A DNA stretch of 64,000 bases from Ancylostoma caninum (lineage: Eukaryota; Nematoda; Chromadorea; Rhabditida; Ancylostomatidae), in NCBI GenBank assembly GCA_037903475.1, contig JBAJFG010000604.1:1049001-1113000 (forward strand), in the 5' to 3' direction. Positions 29,564 to 41,185 of the stretch are shown here, one piece after another (position 1 is the first letter of the stretch; every line of letters begins with the position of its first letter). The translations under genes and the position numbers were made by a program. The notes under the pieces are model-generated. The model saw only the letters and a program-made list of their open reading frames with translations. It had not been told where the DNA came from and did no database searches.

Positions 29564-32123
29564 CTGCAAAAAGTAGCTTCATGAAAACATAGATAAATTC
29601 TCGAAGCCATTATGTAACAACAGAGTAATTGATTGATCGAAGGATCCAGCAACAACCATCAATTGCATGATATAAATGCGTCATTCTCCATGTGTGACAC
29701 CGCTTTGGGCAATAATGGCCAACACATCAAGCACTGGACGAAATATGTGGTCGAAATTCTTTGGTGTGAGATTATCCCGTGCAAAGTACGTGCCAAGCAC
29801 AAGTATGTTCTCCAGTCGTATCCGTCGCTCGAGCGCAAATCCAGTATCTGGCCAAACATGGGCCAGACTTTATCACTGATACATGCTATCAAATGGTAAC
29901 CCGTTTCGCAACCCACCAAAATGACAGGATGAGATAGGAGCTCATTATTTTCACCCAAGGCTTATCCTCGAACCTCCACTTGAAAGCGGGCACACTGCAT
30001 CTGTTTCGTTTTGATTTGTGCATATTAACTAAAGAAGATAACCGTCTCTTGAGAATATTCTCGAGCTGATTTCGATTCTACGTCGTTTAGACAGCGAACC
30101 AAGGCAATCTAACATTTATATTATATAATACAAACCAACCTAGATTGCAAAATCGTGTGCCTAATATATGTGCAAGTGCAGGAAGATCTTCGTGTATTAC
30201 TAGATAGAGAGCCACGATATGCTTTTTCTTCTGCGGTGTACATATGCGCCTTCCATAACATCACTGCTCCTTGTTCACTTCGGCTCCAAGGGGATCCATG
30301 TTCACTTGGCTTACTGGTTTCGTGAAAGCTGCAGCAATTGTAGAAGAGGCATCCTCTTTCGCACCCGCTAAAGTATGTGTACGCCCGTTGTGTCATGAGA
30401 CCCTGCATTTACCTGAACAGAACACCCTGCTCATCTGGAACAAAACTGAACATGAAAATTCTCATTAATACAAGAAAGAAAATCACCGACATACGTATAC
30501 AGGGTGCATATTAACACACACTATCAAAGCCACACAATAAATAACCAATCCCACCACTATTTTTTTTTGAAATAAAACACTGAAAACAACAATAAACAGC
30601 AGTAGGAATATTATCCTGCCTCAAAAGGGAAGCAATGAAAAATCAGAAATCATGATACCCGCCAAAACAATCGACACACAAATCACACTAATGTGACACG
30701 TTGGAGGATCATTCAGTATCTCTCGAGAAGCTAAAAAAACACTTGTTCCGCAAAAATAATGCGAAGTGAAGGCACATCCTTGAATTTGTGCCAATGATTG
30801 CTACATGAAGGCTTTTCATGTTCAAGTATCAGTGCCGAATAATTTCACAAGTGCACAAAAAAATTGTACACTCAAATAGTGGCACGACCCCTGTCAAAAA
30901 CGGCAAGGCTGCAGCGAGTGCAGTTGCGCATGTGAAGCGGGATGTAGTAGATGCGCTGGCGAATGGGATATTAGGAAATTGTACAAGGAGAGGGCCTATA
31001 TAAGCAGGAAATCAATTGCGATAATGCTACTGCGACATACATATATAGCCTCGTCATCAAGCCATACCTCCATTTCCACTCGACATAGTGTAGAGACGTA
31101 GAGGAAAACATGTGCACTGACAGTGACTTCAGAAAACTATAACGAAACATTGACAAACATAAGTACATGTTCGAAAAAAATTATTCAGGTGCAAAATGAA
31201 ACATCACAAAATACAAAAACTCACCAATTTACAGATGACTCATACCGACGGTTGGATGGAATAGCGGACAACAAGTTTAACTTGTTAGTACTCAGTAACG
31301 GTGACTTGACGTTTCCAACAGCACAGACTTCTCAGACCTGTCGGGACCATTCGTAAGGCAACGAAGCATTCAAAATTCAAAGACGAAGATCACAGCATTG
31401 CTTTGCTCATGCTGGAGGAGTAGTGCACGAATCTTTCCTTCATATCTCTACGTTTCCAATACTGTAAGAAATCTTCCATTTTTCCAGAATTCTGATAGAA
31501 TTAATGAATAGAATCTCTCACCAAGCTGTAGAAGTCTTACGGATTCTGTTTATATAATGTACAAGGCCCAACATCATCAGTGAGCTGCCCTAGAATTATA
31601 ATGGTGCTCGAATCTTACACTTCAGGCCTCGTATGCCCTACCTGTGCTGTAGAAATTTTCATATTGCGCAACTCACACGTCCTCTAGTTCTCACAAACTT
31701 ACCACTTCTTGCAGAATAACTGGATAGGATTTCAAATTCGTGCTTAAGTAAATAAAGTCGAATGTCCAAAGCCTTCATTCATTTTTGTTCCCGACTATCA
31801 CCTCTTTCCTACCTTTTTTCTAGATCTTTTTGTTCTAGGCAAATATTGTTTTCGTCTTACCTCCTAGTCAGAAGTATTGTTTGCGTCTTCCTGCAAGCCG
31901 TTTACGCAGAGGCCACCGCCAAAGTGGGTTTATAGCATATCACCATTTCAGTTCCTCATTTCGGGTCAGTAATATTCTGGATTTTATTATTTTACTATGA
32001 GAAATCATGCTTGCTCTGCAGTGTATTTCAAGGCAGTCGTGATTGCATTATCGATGTGGAATACGATCACATCTTCACCGAACTTTGGAATTGAAGCGTT
32101 ACTGGCCAAAGTATTACGATGCT
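29564..32123. other. Unassigned DNA upstream of the LTR element
   Basis: No gene is supported. Minus frames at 29659-29958 and 30121-30408 are open and moderately protein-like but have no motif. Confidence 0.35.
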
Positions 32124-32127
32124 CAGA

Positions 32128-32485
32128 TGTCAGAGGATCACAGTGATCTAGGCGACCACGCGGAAGAGACGGTTCCTTGACCACCCCAAGCGGGTATAAT
32201 AGAAGGCCAAAAGGAGGAGCCACGAGTTTCTCTGATAAGCTCCGAGAAGGGAGACAGAGCCGTTGAGTAGAGAGGCGGTCCTCTCGTAGAACGAGAGAAC
32301 AGAAAGAAGTAACCCGCTTGTGTGGCCAAGCAACCGCGTGCCCTCACCTCGAGGCCGCCCAAGTTTTGTTAATTTCATTGTTGAGGTTGTTGACCGATAC
32401 CGGTCGTTGTTGTTATTTGCTTTAAGGATAAATAATGAGTACAGAGATCTCTCTAATCATACCCCTAGACTAGATTCGACCCAAA
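32128..32485 (+). repeat. 5' LTR
   Basis: It starts TGTCAGAGGATCACAGTG. A promoter-like GGGTATAATAG lies near 32190, and an AT-rich GATAAATAAT lies before the end. It lacks a 64-bp segment present in the 3' LTR after GTACAGAGA. A perfect small hairpin (CTCTCG/CGAGAG) near 32279-32297 is destroyed in the 3' LTR. Confidence 0.92.
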
Positions 32486-32507
32486 TGGGGGCCGAACCGT
32501 CTCGAAC
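32486..32507 (+). promoter_or_regulatory. Putative tRNA primer binding site
   Basis: TGGGGGCCGAACCG starts directly at the LTR end. TGG complements a tRNA CCA tail, and further on TCTCGAAC would pair with a T-loop. The tRNA species is not assigned; the spacing is off by about one base. Confidence 0.5.
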
Positions 32508-32598
32508 ATAGACCTAATGATCAAAAAGTAAGCACATCCAGGAAAAATCGATCGAGATCCACGGTGATCGCGGGGTCCAAGGTTCAGATACAGGGACG

Positions 32599-33876
32599 GT
32601 GGTGCAGTCATTTCTTTTGTGTGGAAGTACAACGTTGTGCGTCCAAATTTCTCTCATTCTTCTGCTGAAATCCGTCATCTACCTACCGCACAAGATTCGT
32701 GTTCGTGTCGTACGTGTTGTTAAGATGAGGATGCAAAGAAAGCGTATTGTTCTACTTGCAGGCAGACCAAGTAAAAAGAAAAAGGCAGGAGACAAGCCAC
32801 AGGATCCGACCAGAGGACAGAAAGACCAGGTCAGGATCATTTCAAACTCCATGCTAGCTTCAGGTATAGAGAAGGTAATACACTCTACAGAGGAAATACC
32901 CGTTATGATGAGTAAAATGCTAGATCAATGTTGCACTTCGTTAAGATACCGGGTAACGTTAGAGACAGAGTTAACGGCAAGGGTATCTAGCGCGTGCGCA
33001 GACCTGAAATCTTTGATGCTTGAAAAAAAACGTATTATATACTGTCCCACAAGAAATTTTTCATACATTAAAGGGCAGAGGCATAGAAACTCCACAAGAT
33101 CTCAAGAGCTTCCTGGCAGTAACAGAGAGGGACGGGGATCTGATAACGGAGTTATGTCAGTTGTTAAATACTGATGTTTTACAGATCAAGGAGAAGATCG
33201 AGGAAATGCAAAAGGAGTCTGCCTTGAAGATCAGGATGATGACATGGAAGTCAATGTGATGCAAGGTAGGCAACAAGAGCTAATAGACACAGAGGACGGT
33301 CACGAGCGATTCAAGTTTCAGATGCCGAGTTTCATGAGGCCGTTGAAAGAACGAAGATCAGAGATTGGGCGGCAGTCAGAGCTGCATTGGAGGCTATCGG
33401 AGCCAACGAAAGTAGCAGACCAGCAACACCCTCAAGGTATGGATGAACATTTATTAGCCTATTTTCAATCGATGACATGTGCAGACCCAGGAATCTTCAA
33501 AGGGCGCGAAAACGAGGACCTGTATGAATTTATAAGAAAATTCAAACGTAAATACGAGGAAGTCGTCCGAGATAGCGCCACCTTAATAGACATCCTAGCC
33601 GACGACCACCTCAAGGGGCGGGCCAAAACCATGTTTCTGAGCATCCCCCAGCACATAAAAGATCAAGGATTTGAGGCAGTAGATGCGGAACTAGGATCAC
33701 TGCTAGCTTGGGATTCTTCTGCGGCTAGAATAAAGGCACTCACGGCGCTAAGAAATTTAAAGTTACGGCCAGTGCAGGAAATCGCAGATTTCTGCATAGT
33801 ACTCGAGAACCTGGGTAGAAAAGCGAATCTGCAATGCTCGATTGAAGATCAGTGGAGTACGCGCAAATACTCCTAG
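32599..33876 (+). pseudogene. gag, capsid region, frameshifted
   Basis: Gag forms the virus-like particle. Frame 1 opens at 32599 with a basic stretch (R-P-S-K-K-K-K-A-G-D-K). It shifts to frame 2 near 33030 (PQEIFHTLKGRGIETPQDLK) and returns to frame 1 near 33245. The capsid-like part is C-A-D-P-G-I-F-K-G-R-E-N-E-D-L-Y-E-F-I-R-K-F-K-R-K-Y and D-D-H-L-K-G-R-A-K-T-M-F-L-S-I-P, the usual retrotransposon gag pattern (F-x-G at the start, an aromatic-rich helix after it). A third shift near 33855 moves the frame to the nucleocapsid/protease part. Confidence 0.75.
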
Positions 33877-35009
33877 AGAACGTAGCGAACTGGCCCGAAT
33901 ACGTACAACTAATCGGAGCACTACATCGAAAAGATCCGAGGCAAGCATACAATGAAATCAAACAGCTTGCAACAGTCATTGAGCAGTCGAGGCGAATTTG
34001 TGGTGGAGAAAAGGGATATAACAATGTGAGAACTCATGCATCATGGAGAGACCGAGCCAATGCATATGCCAGGAAAGACCAACAGAGCAACAGAAATGCA
34101 GCACCACTGACAGGGTCGCAGCAACACTGGGACAGAGCTCCGTTGAGGCCGGAAAGAGGACAGGAGCCGACACAGGAAACTCCGCGAGGCGCACCACCAC
34201 AGCAAGGAAGGCGATGCTATGACTGTTCGCAATACGGACATCTAGCCAAGGAATGTCCACGACGTCGCCCCGAAGAAGGCCAACAGAGAAGAAACTCAAA
34301 CCAACCAAGGAATCGTATGTCAGCAATAATCAACAACGCGCGGAATCTAGCTGTGAAAAGTATGATCTCCAAGGAAAAGGAATTGGTTGGAAAAAGAACC
34401 GTCCTGCAAACTCGTCTCACGGGGAAGGAGGTACCAGCACTTCTGGACACCGGATCAATGATTAGTATTATCCCAATCAAGGTTCTGGAAGAGGCACAGA
34501 AGAGAGGGTATGATGTGGACACACTGGAAGTCCTGAGCAGCGATAGCAAAGGGATATACGGTGCATCGAATGACGAAATGACTTTCGTGGGCGCGGTACG
34601 CATCGAGGTACAACTTCAAGGCGGAGCGTAACAAGCCGTGGCATTCGACATATCAAAAGAAGATGACGAGGAAATCTTAATAGGGACAAACGCCCTAGAA
34701 AATCTAGGAGTTTCCGTGGTGACAGAAGGAACAAGACTGGAGAAGACGTCTGGAACGGGTGAAGACACAGCGAAAGTCGTTCAAAGAGTGACCATTCCAC
34801 CGTGTAAGACCGCATGGGTCAGGGTAGGATGTGAGAAATCGGAGACGGGAGAGGAGCGGATCCTGTGGCCCCCACGAAAGGAGGTAGCGGACGGCGTCTT
34901 CAAAATCACTAACCAAGAAGCAAGGGTACCCATCTTCAACCCAAGTGAGGAGGCGATTGTACTTAGAAAAAGAAGAGTTCGGCACATGGGCAACCGACAA
35001 ATGGCATGA
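33852..35009 (+). pseudogene. Nucleocapsid zinc knuckle and aspartic protease, one internal stop
   Basis: Residues at 34215-34256 form a CCHC zinc knuckle (CYDCSQYGHLAKEC), which binds genomic RNA. The protease follows: L-L-D-T-G-S-M-I-S-I-I-P, with catalytic D-T-G at 34445-34453, and a later E-I-L-I-G-T-N-A-L flap-end motif in the same frame. A TAA at 34629-34631 splits the protease before that second motif. The frame is otherwise open to 35009. The protease would cleave the Gag-Pol polyprotein. Confidence 0.82.
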
Positions 35010-35094
35010 TACGCTGAGATGACCCAAACACTACGATGCTGGATAGTACTGGATTGGAAATTGAAGGAGGTGTTAGAAGAGAAGAACTTCGCGA

Positions 35095-36530
35095 TTAAAT
35101 CAGGAAAAACCGAGGGAAAGAATTAATCGAACAGGATATCAAGGACGTGCTGGAAGAGTACCCCGACGCCTTCGCAATAAGCGACAAAGAATTGACGCAA
35201 ACAGAACTCGTGAAAATGGAGATAGACACGGGCGAAAACACACCAGTAAAGTTGAAGACAAGACCCGTACCACTTGGGATCCGCATGAAACTGAAAGAAA
35301 TGCTGCAGGACCTAGAGAAAAGGGCCATTATTGAGTAAAGCCCATCGGAATGGGCTTTTCCCATCGTACTAGTGAAAAAGAAGGACGGGTCGATTGTGCG
35401 TCGACTACAGAGAGTTGAACAAGCGCATCAAATTGGATTCATATCCAATTCCAACAATCGAGGCGATATTGCAGAATATAGCAGGGAAGCGCTTCTTTTC
35501 AACGTTGGACATGTGCAGCGGGTATTGGCAAATACCGCTTGAAGAGAGTTCCAGGGAGAAGTCCGCGTTTACGACTCCAGAAGGACTGCATCAATTCCGA
35601 GTGGTGCCATTCGGATTAAGCACAAGTCCAGCAGTCTTCCAAAGGCTAATGGATGCCGTACTGTCAGACCTACTGGGAAAGGAAGTATTCTGCTACATAG
35701 ATGACATCATGATTTGCACCGACACCAGAGAAAGGCACATTGAACTCCTCCGGGAAGTATGCAAGCGGATGAGAGTAGCTGGTTTGAAGCTGAAGGCCAA
35801 GAAATGTGTCTTGCTCCAGACTTCGGTGACATTCCTAGGCCACATTATCGATGTGGAGGGAGTTCACACGGATCCAGCGAAAGTCGACGCAATCACCAAG
35901 TTCCCTGTCCCAACAAATGAGAAGGAATTGAGGCGATTCCTGGGAATGGCATCGTTCTATAGAAAATTTTACCTAGGATTCTCGAAAGAAGCCGGATGCC
36001 TCTTCAGTATGACATCAACCAAGAAACAGTGGATGTGGGGAAAAGAGCACAAGGAGGCTTTCGAAAAGATTAAGAAAATGATATCGTCAGCCCCCGTGCT
36101 GGTACAACCGAACATCGAGAAGGCCAGAAGCCGCGACAGGCCCTTCATTATTTGTACAGATGCATCAACCACTGGACTCGGGGCAGTTCTTTCTCAAAAT
36201 GGTGACGACAACGAGGTCCATCCGATCTTCTTTGCTTCAAAAGCGCTAAGCAAGGCCGAAAGAAACTACCACGTGACCAACCTCGAGGCGCTGGCGGTCG
36301 TTTTCGTCGTGAGAAGATTCCACATTTTCATCTACGGCCTACCTACGATAGTATACACAGACCACCAACCACTAACAGCACTTTTCAAGCGGACGGACGT
36401 TTCCACTCGAGTTCTCAGATGGTCACTTGAGCTGCAGCGATACAGTTTGAACATTGAATACGTGAAAGGAGAAGCCAATGCTGTAGCGGACGCGATAAGC
36501 GGAGGAGCATCCACTACCGACACCACTTTG
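35095..36530 (+). pseudogene. Reverse transcriptase and RNase H
   Basis: The RT N-terminus (35147-35338, V-K-L-K-T-R-P-V-P-L-G) ends at an in-frame TAA (35336-35338). A frameshift near 35394 precedes the main frame, which is open from 35394 to 37001. RT motifs are C-V-D-Y-R-E-L-N, F-S-T-L-D-M-C-S-G-Y-W-Q-I, VVPFGLSTSPAVFQRLMD, and the catalytic Y-I-D-D at 35694-35705. RNase H follows with F-I-I-C-T-D-A-S-T-T-G-L-G-A-V-L, NYHVTNLEALAVVF, and Y-T-D-H-Q-P-L. All catalytic acidic residues I can see are kept, so inactivation is by the stop and the frameshifts. Confidence 0.9.
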
Positions 36531-36749
36531 GAAGGGTACGGTGAAGCCGTCGTGGGCGAGATAACTGTAGCTACAAAACCAACCTGCTTGAAGGAACTCC
36601 AGCAGGACGATGAGTGGTCTACAGTAATCGAGAAGGTGAAAGAAGGAAAAACGGAGGAGTATGTGAGAATATCAGGAATGCCACGACCTGTGCGAATAGC
36701 AGACTTCGGAATAAGCAATGGGGAACTCACTATGTATAGAGAAGACGGA

Positions 36750-37900
36750 GCAGAAGTACTCATCGTTCCAAGAAATGCCAGACGCATAGTGTTTCCAGAA
36801 GCACATGAAGGTGTGTTAGCGGGACATTGGACATTTCAGCGCGCAAAAGATTCTCAACCAGCTACGAAGGAGAGTGTTCTGGACGGAAATGGCTCAGGAC
36901 GTTCACAAATGGACGAAGGAATGTCAAAGGTGCTATATAGAGAACCCATGCAGAAAAACAGTGCCGCCGTTGAAGCCGATAATCACAACAAGGCCATATG
37001 AAGTTATTGGCGTCGATATATTCGAGCGGGCCCGACCACCAGCGGAAACCGATACGCAGTTACAGTCATCGACCACTTCTCTAAATACGCGGCAGCGTAT
37101 CCGGTACCAGACAAGAAAGCCGAGACCTTGGCGAAAGCGATATTCTTGCGATGTATAGCAGACAGGTGTCGCTGGCCACAGGCAATCCTATCAGATCGCG
37201 GTGAAGAATTTGAGAACAAAATTATGGATGAAATAAAGAAGATCACAGGAATGAAGCAGATGTTCGCGAAGGGCTACAACCCAAGAGAAAACGGGATAAC
37301 GGAACGGATGAATGGAACAATCGTAACTATGTTACGCAAAGCCACGAAAACACCACTGGAATGGGACGTAAGACTCTCATTCTGCATCATGGCGTATAAC
37401 ATGATACCGCATAATGTCACAGGAGAGAGTCCATATTTCATACTCCACGGAACAGACCCCGTTTTTCCGTCAAACACGATACCACTGGACTAACTCCTTA
37501 CCAAATCTGGAGTGGAGCAGTCGACTACAAGGCGGAGTTGACCCAAGCTATCGCGGAAACACAAGAGCGCGTAAGAGAAAACAACGACCGCATGCGTACA
37601 TGAATGAAGAACGCGTACGATAAGAGAAATGACGTAGAAAACATGACATATCCAAAAATTGGTGATCGAGTGTACATGAAATGCCCAGCAGAGAAAGCCA
37701 AAAACACACATCCAAAGCTTACTTACGAATGGGGAGGGCCTTTTAGAGTTCTAGACGTAAGCCAAAACTCAGCATTAATCACAAGAATAGGTGACAATGC
37801 AGACCCGATACGTGTCCAATTTGACATGCTCCGCGTAGTCCCGTTAACCATCTCGGACGACCGTATCGATACCGTTAAATCAAGGGGCAAAAGAGGACGT
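36750..37900 (+). pseudogene. Integrase with GPF module, frameshifted
   Basis: The HHCC zinc-binding part begins E-A-H-E-G-V-L-A-G-H-W and continues in another frame, with its C-x-x-C at 36922-36933. The catalytic triad is present across frames: D at 37014-37016 (V-I-G-V-D-I-F), D at 37194-37196 (L-S-D-R-G-E-E-F) and E at 37302-37304 (N-G-I-T-E-R-M-N). A TGA lies at 37601-37603. The C-terminal GPY/F-type module reads K-I-G-D-R-V-Y-M-K...Y-E-W-G-G-P-F-R-V-L-D-V-S (~37660-37760) and is followed by a basic R-G-K-R-G-R-K-P-K-P-K stretch. Confidence 0.87.
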
Positions 37901-38347
37901 AAACCAAAGCCAAAGGTTAGGTGTGCAAAAATAGAATCATGTTTCAGAGACGCCTACATCACGGAAGTGGCACAACCAGGACATCTACTCCACGAATGCT
38001 TGGATGGATGCTTGTTACGATCACAGCTAAACAAGATCGAAGGCATTATTTCCCCTGGAGCGTTCGGCCGAGAGACGGTCGGTACCGCATGGAAGGCATG
38101 CAGCATATTTGGAAGGACGGATATGGATCTCGGTGAGAAGATCAAGCTATATCGAGAGGAAGCTGTATGCATAGAAGCCAAGGCACTCGAAAAAATCTTG
38201 AAATTTGCCTTCGACAAGTGTACCGCATGGACCGAGTTCATTTGCAGTTGAAGCTTGAAGCACAATCCAGTCGAGAGTTACGGAGTGACAAGGATATACG
38301 ACGAAACACTGAAATCTCTGAAGCTGGACATGGCACTGGCAGAGCGA

Positions 38348-38557
38348 GGGTGTGGGTCATGATGAGGCAAAAGTGGGTGGGCAATGTGTCTGCGATTGGT
38401 TCAATCAAACCCTCGCTCCGCCCTTCAGGACCTAGTCGCACTAATTCGCGCGCGATTTCACCATAGTTGCTCTTGAAATTTGGATGTACGTGGGGAAGAG
38501 TTGACACCGAAGGGCGGGAAGACACCGCCCCATTTTGCCTCATCATGACCCACACCC
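38348..38557. mobile_element. 210-bp MITE with 9-bp target duplication, nested in the LTR element
   Basis: Terminal inverted repeats of 25 bp begin GGGTGTGGGTCATGATGAGG at both ends. The flanking direct repeat GCAGAGCGA is at 38339-38347 and 38558-38566 without mismatch. A 9-bp duplication is typical of Mutator-like (MULE) elements, so a MULE-type MITE is likely. The insert plus duplication is 219 bp, a multiple of three, so the host frame on both sides stays in register. Confidence 0.92.
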
Positions 38558-39133
38558 GCAGAGCGAAGCCGAAGGCCCATAAAAGAAGGACCTGTCGGAT
38601 TTTTGGCACCGCGGTGTGCAGCGGCATTGGAAAGGGACGGACTACAAGGAGGAATACAAACTAAGGTGATAGTCCAATTCAGCCAGCTGCCAAGCATATT
38701 GGAGCCAATGAAGCATTTCCGCACATGGGTTATTGTGTGGCCGAAGGACCTACGCAACGACAATGATGCAATCACGAGTACTGTAGTGATTTGCATGAAA
38801 TACCTCGAGGAAGGAGGGAAAATTGTCTCTGCATGGCCCCCGGTGATCAACAGCGAAGTATTCGTATGGAAGACCATGGTAGAACTATGGACACTACTCG
38901 ATGACACGCTGGCGAACTACGCAGGGCCAACGCAGTTTTTCAAGACGGCCTTCACAAGAACTGAGGAAGGGAAAATAATAAGTGAAATTGGAGCGCCCGA
39001 GTCTAGTTTTCAGTTCTATGGAACGTATTGCGGTGTTGGAAATGCCCGCTACCTCCACGACGTAGTGCGCAGGCGAACGCCAGGAGCGATGCTGGAGAAG
39101 ATGAACCCTTCACCGACGAGGACGTCGGCTCCC

Positions 39134-39146
39134 CGGAGGGGAGGGA
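39134..39146 (+). promoter_or_regulatory. Polypurine tract
   Basis: GGAGGGGAGGGA lies immediately 5' of the 3' LTR, as needed to prime plus-strand DNA synthesis. Confidence 0.8.
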
Positions 39147-39568
39147 TGTCAGAGGATCACAGTGATCTAGGCGACCACGCGGAAGAGACGGTTCCTTGAC
39201 CACCCCAAGCGGGTATAATAGAAGGCCAAAAGGAGGAGCCACGAGTTTCTCTGATAAGCTCCCAGAAGGGAGACAGAGCCGTTGAGTAGAGAGGCGGCCC
39301 TCCCCCAGAACAAGAGAACAGAAAGAAGTAACCCGCCTGTGTGGCCAAGCAACCGCGTGCCCTCACCTCGAGGCCGCCCAAGTTTTGTTAATTTCATTGT
39401 TGAGGTTGTTGACCGATACCGGTCTTTGTTGTTATTTGCTTTAAGGATAAATAATAAGTACAGAGAGCTGTCCTTGTGCAAAAGAACCGCGCTGTCGGTA
39501 ACACATCCTTCTCAAGATAAGCCGTCTATCTCTTTCTAATCATACCCCTAAACTAGATTCGACCCACA
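39147..39568 (+). repeat. 3' LTR
   Basis: It starts TGTCAGAGGATCACAGTG and ends GACCCACA. It is 64 bp longer than the 5' LTR owing to a segment after GTACAGAGA (about 39461-39530). Confidence 0.92.
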
Positions 39569-39572
39569 CAGA

Positions 39573-41054
39573 TTCATTTCTGATCACAGCGCAGATGGCT
39601 AGGAATATCGGCTTAGTCAGCGGGAATTGCTTGAGCAGTTGGCCAAGATTGTTAGGTAACTTTATTCCGGCTAAAGTTCCGGCGTCATCACCTTCGTCAG
39701 AGCCTGGAAAGTCAAAGTCACTTGCGCCTCTCCTCTCAGAGCCTCTCAAACGCCTTATCCCACTATTAGGCACTACATAATTTAACTAATTGATAGGATC
39801 AAAAACAAGCGTCAGGAAGAAGACCACTGTGATGCTCACCTTCGTAGCCCTGAACCGCGATGACAACAGACCAGCTAACGTAAGAGTTGAGCCGTGCCCC
39901 CGCATCTGAAAACGTAGATCAAAGCCAAGGTGCTCGATAGGGCGCCATTTAGTTGGTCACAGCTATGCAGTCTTCCTTGCGATTCATTTTTGGGTTTTTA
40001 GCAGAAATCCGAAACGCTTCCAAAATTTACGAGCTAGAATTTCGGGCCCGTACGCCAAGGTTATGACAACCGTTAACGCTCCACAATGCCAAGATTCAAA
40101 GATGGTCCAATATGGGATCTGATGAGAATATCAGCTTAGTTTCTGCAAAATGAGCGTAAACAAATACGAAACACGAAGTTATTTTGAAATTTTCCTAGTG
40201 GTGAATTTTGCTACCATAACTAGGGAGATGGCGTAGAGTATTCTGGAACTGGTCCTACGCTAACGAAAGCTAGTCGAATCTCTACACTCAATATGCCCAA
40301 CATCCGCACCTTTAAGAACCTGAACGAGCGTATGGAAGAGTTAATTGCCCTAAACTTTAGGTCCAGTGAGTTCTGGAGTGACCGTCCTTGTCACTCTGGC
40401 CATTTTGGGTTTCCTATTCATGATATTGGTGTCGAAAGATAATGGTATGGTCTTTCTTAAATCCTTAAATCTTTTTCTTTCGCACGGCAATATGGATAAA
40501 TGAACTTCTCAATGGTATAGCATCATCTTTCTCTAACTCAAAGTTTTCAGGGGGCGCCTAGCCGGAATCGATGTGTTCGAAACCCTTAAATTCAATAAAA
40601 TGTAGCAATATTACTTTTCCAAAGAATTCGTAACCACTTCATCATAGTTGACCATTACTAAAATCTAATGGAGTGAGCAAATTCCATCCTTTGCTATAGT
40701 ATTAGTTTCCTTTTTTCTGTTTGGTCTGTTTTAGCATTTTCATGCCAAGTTCTTGGCTTGTTCTCCAGTGCACCCGCGAGTGCACAGTAAATAAACAGAT
40801 GAATAAAGAAAAATCCGTTATATTTGCTTCTGATCGTTCCATGTTGATAGTTAGCACTCTTTTACTCATCGCCGAACGTTTCGTCATAACGACTTCGGCC
40901 TGCAAATGGGAAAAAGTTCGGATCTGTGTGGGTAATCTAAAAAAGATCTGTGTGGGTAATCTCTGTAATCTACAGAACGTCTCTTCTCTACTGGCCGGAG
41001 CGACACTGTCCACGTTGCACTAAAAACAACCCTGCGTAGGTGAGTTTTCTGCTT
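39573..41054. other. No supported gene
   Basis: A 23-24-bp tandem duplication (GATCTGTGTGGGTAATCT twice) lies at about 40919-40961. Otherwise nothing is recognised. Confidence 0.4.
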
Positions 41055-41185
41055 GCTCGCACGCCAGAATACGGGTCCAACCGTAATCTGACGTGATTCA
41101 CACTAATGGACCACAACGGACTCATATACCTATTGCGCAGTAATGAGGAAAACGCAGGAATGCGGGTCCACCGATGAAACATCGG
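41055..41185 (-). repeat. Remnant of the ~60-bp satellite
   Basis: About two decayed units: CGCCAGAATACGGGTCCAAC and CGCAGGAATGCGGGTCCACC with GATGAAAC, spaced about 90 bp. This is the third location of this satellite family in the window. Confidence 0.65.

Larger units (their letters stand above)
37905..39199 (+). pseudogene. Extra coding segment after integrase (unknown ORF), interrupted by a MITE
   Basis: After the integrase GPF module the same frame continues for over 400 codons. First comes a tail (A-Y-I-T-E-V-A-Q-P-G-H-L-L-H-E-C-L-D-G-C and ISPGAFGRETVGTAWKACSI), then a TGA at 38249-38251. The frame then runs through the MITE insertion site to the segment at 38603-39199 (VIVQFSQLPSILEPMKHFRT, E-V-F-V-W-K-T-M-V-E-L-W and Q-F-Y-G-T-Y-C-G). 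The frame ends inside the 3' LTR. I recognise no domain, signal peptide or membrane segment, so it does not look like an envelope protein despite its env position. It could be an integrase C-terminal extension or a separate ORF. Confidence 0.7.
32128..39568 (+). mobile_element. Full-length Ty3/gypsy LTR retrotransposon (7.4 kb, defective)
   Basis: The element is bounded by TG...CA LTRs (32128-32485 and 39147-39568) and by a 4-bp direct repeat, CAGA (32124-32127 and 39569-39572). The internal order is PBS, gag, protease, RT, RNase H, integrase, an extra 3' coding segment and PPT. The order RT-RNase H-integrase and the motifs define it as Ty3/gypsy (Metaviridae-like). Frameshifts and stops in gag, protease, RT and integrase make it non-autonomous now. 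A 210-bp MITE is nested at 38348-38557. By hand count the LTRs differ at about 11 positions plus one 64-bp indel, so the insertion is not recent. Confidence 0.93.

Noticed and set aside
37905..39199. Envelope gene of a retrovirus-like element
   Set aside because: No signal peptide, membrane segment or furin-like site is visible in the 3' segment.
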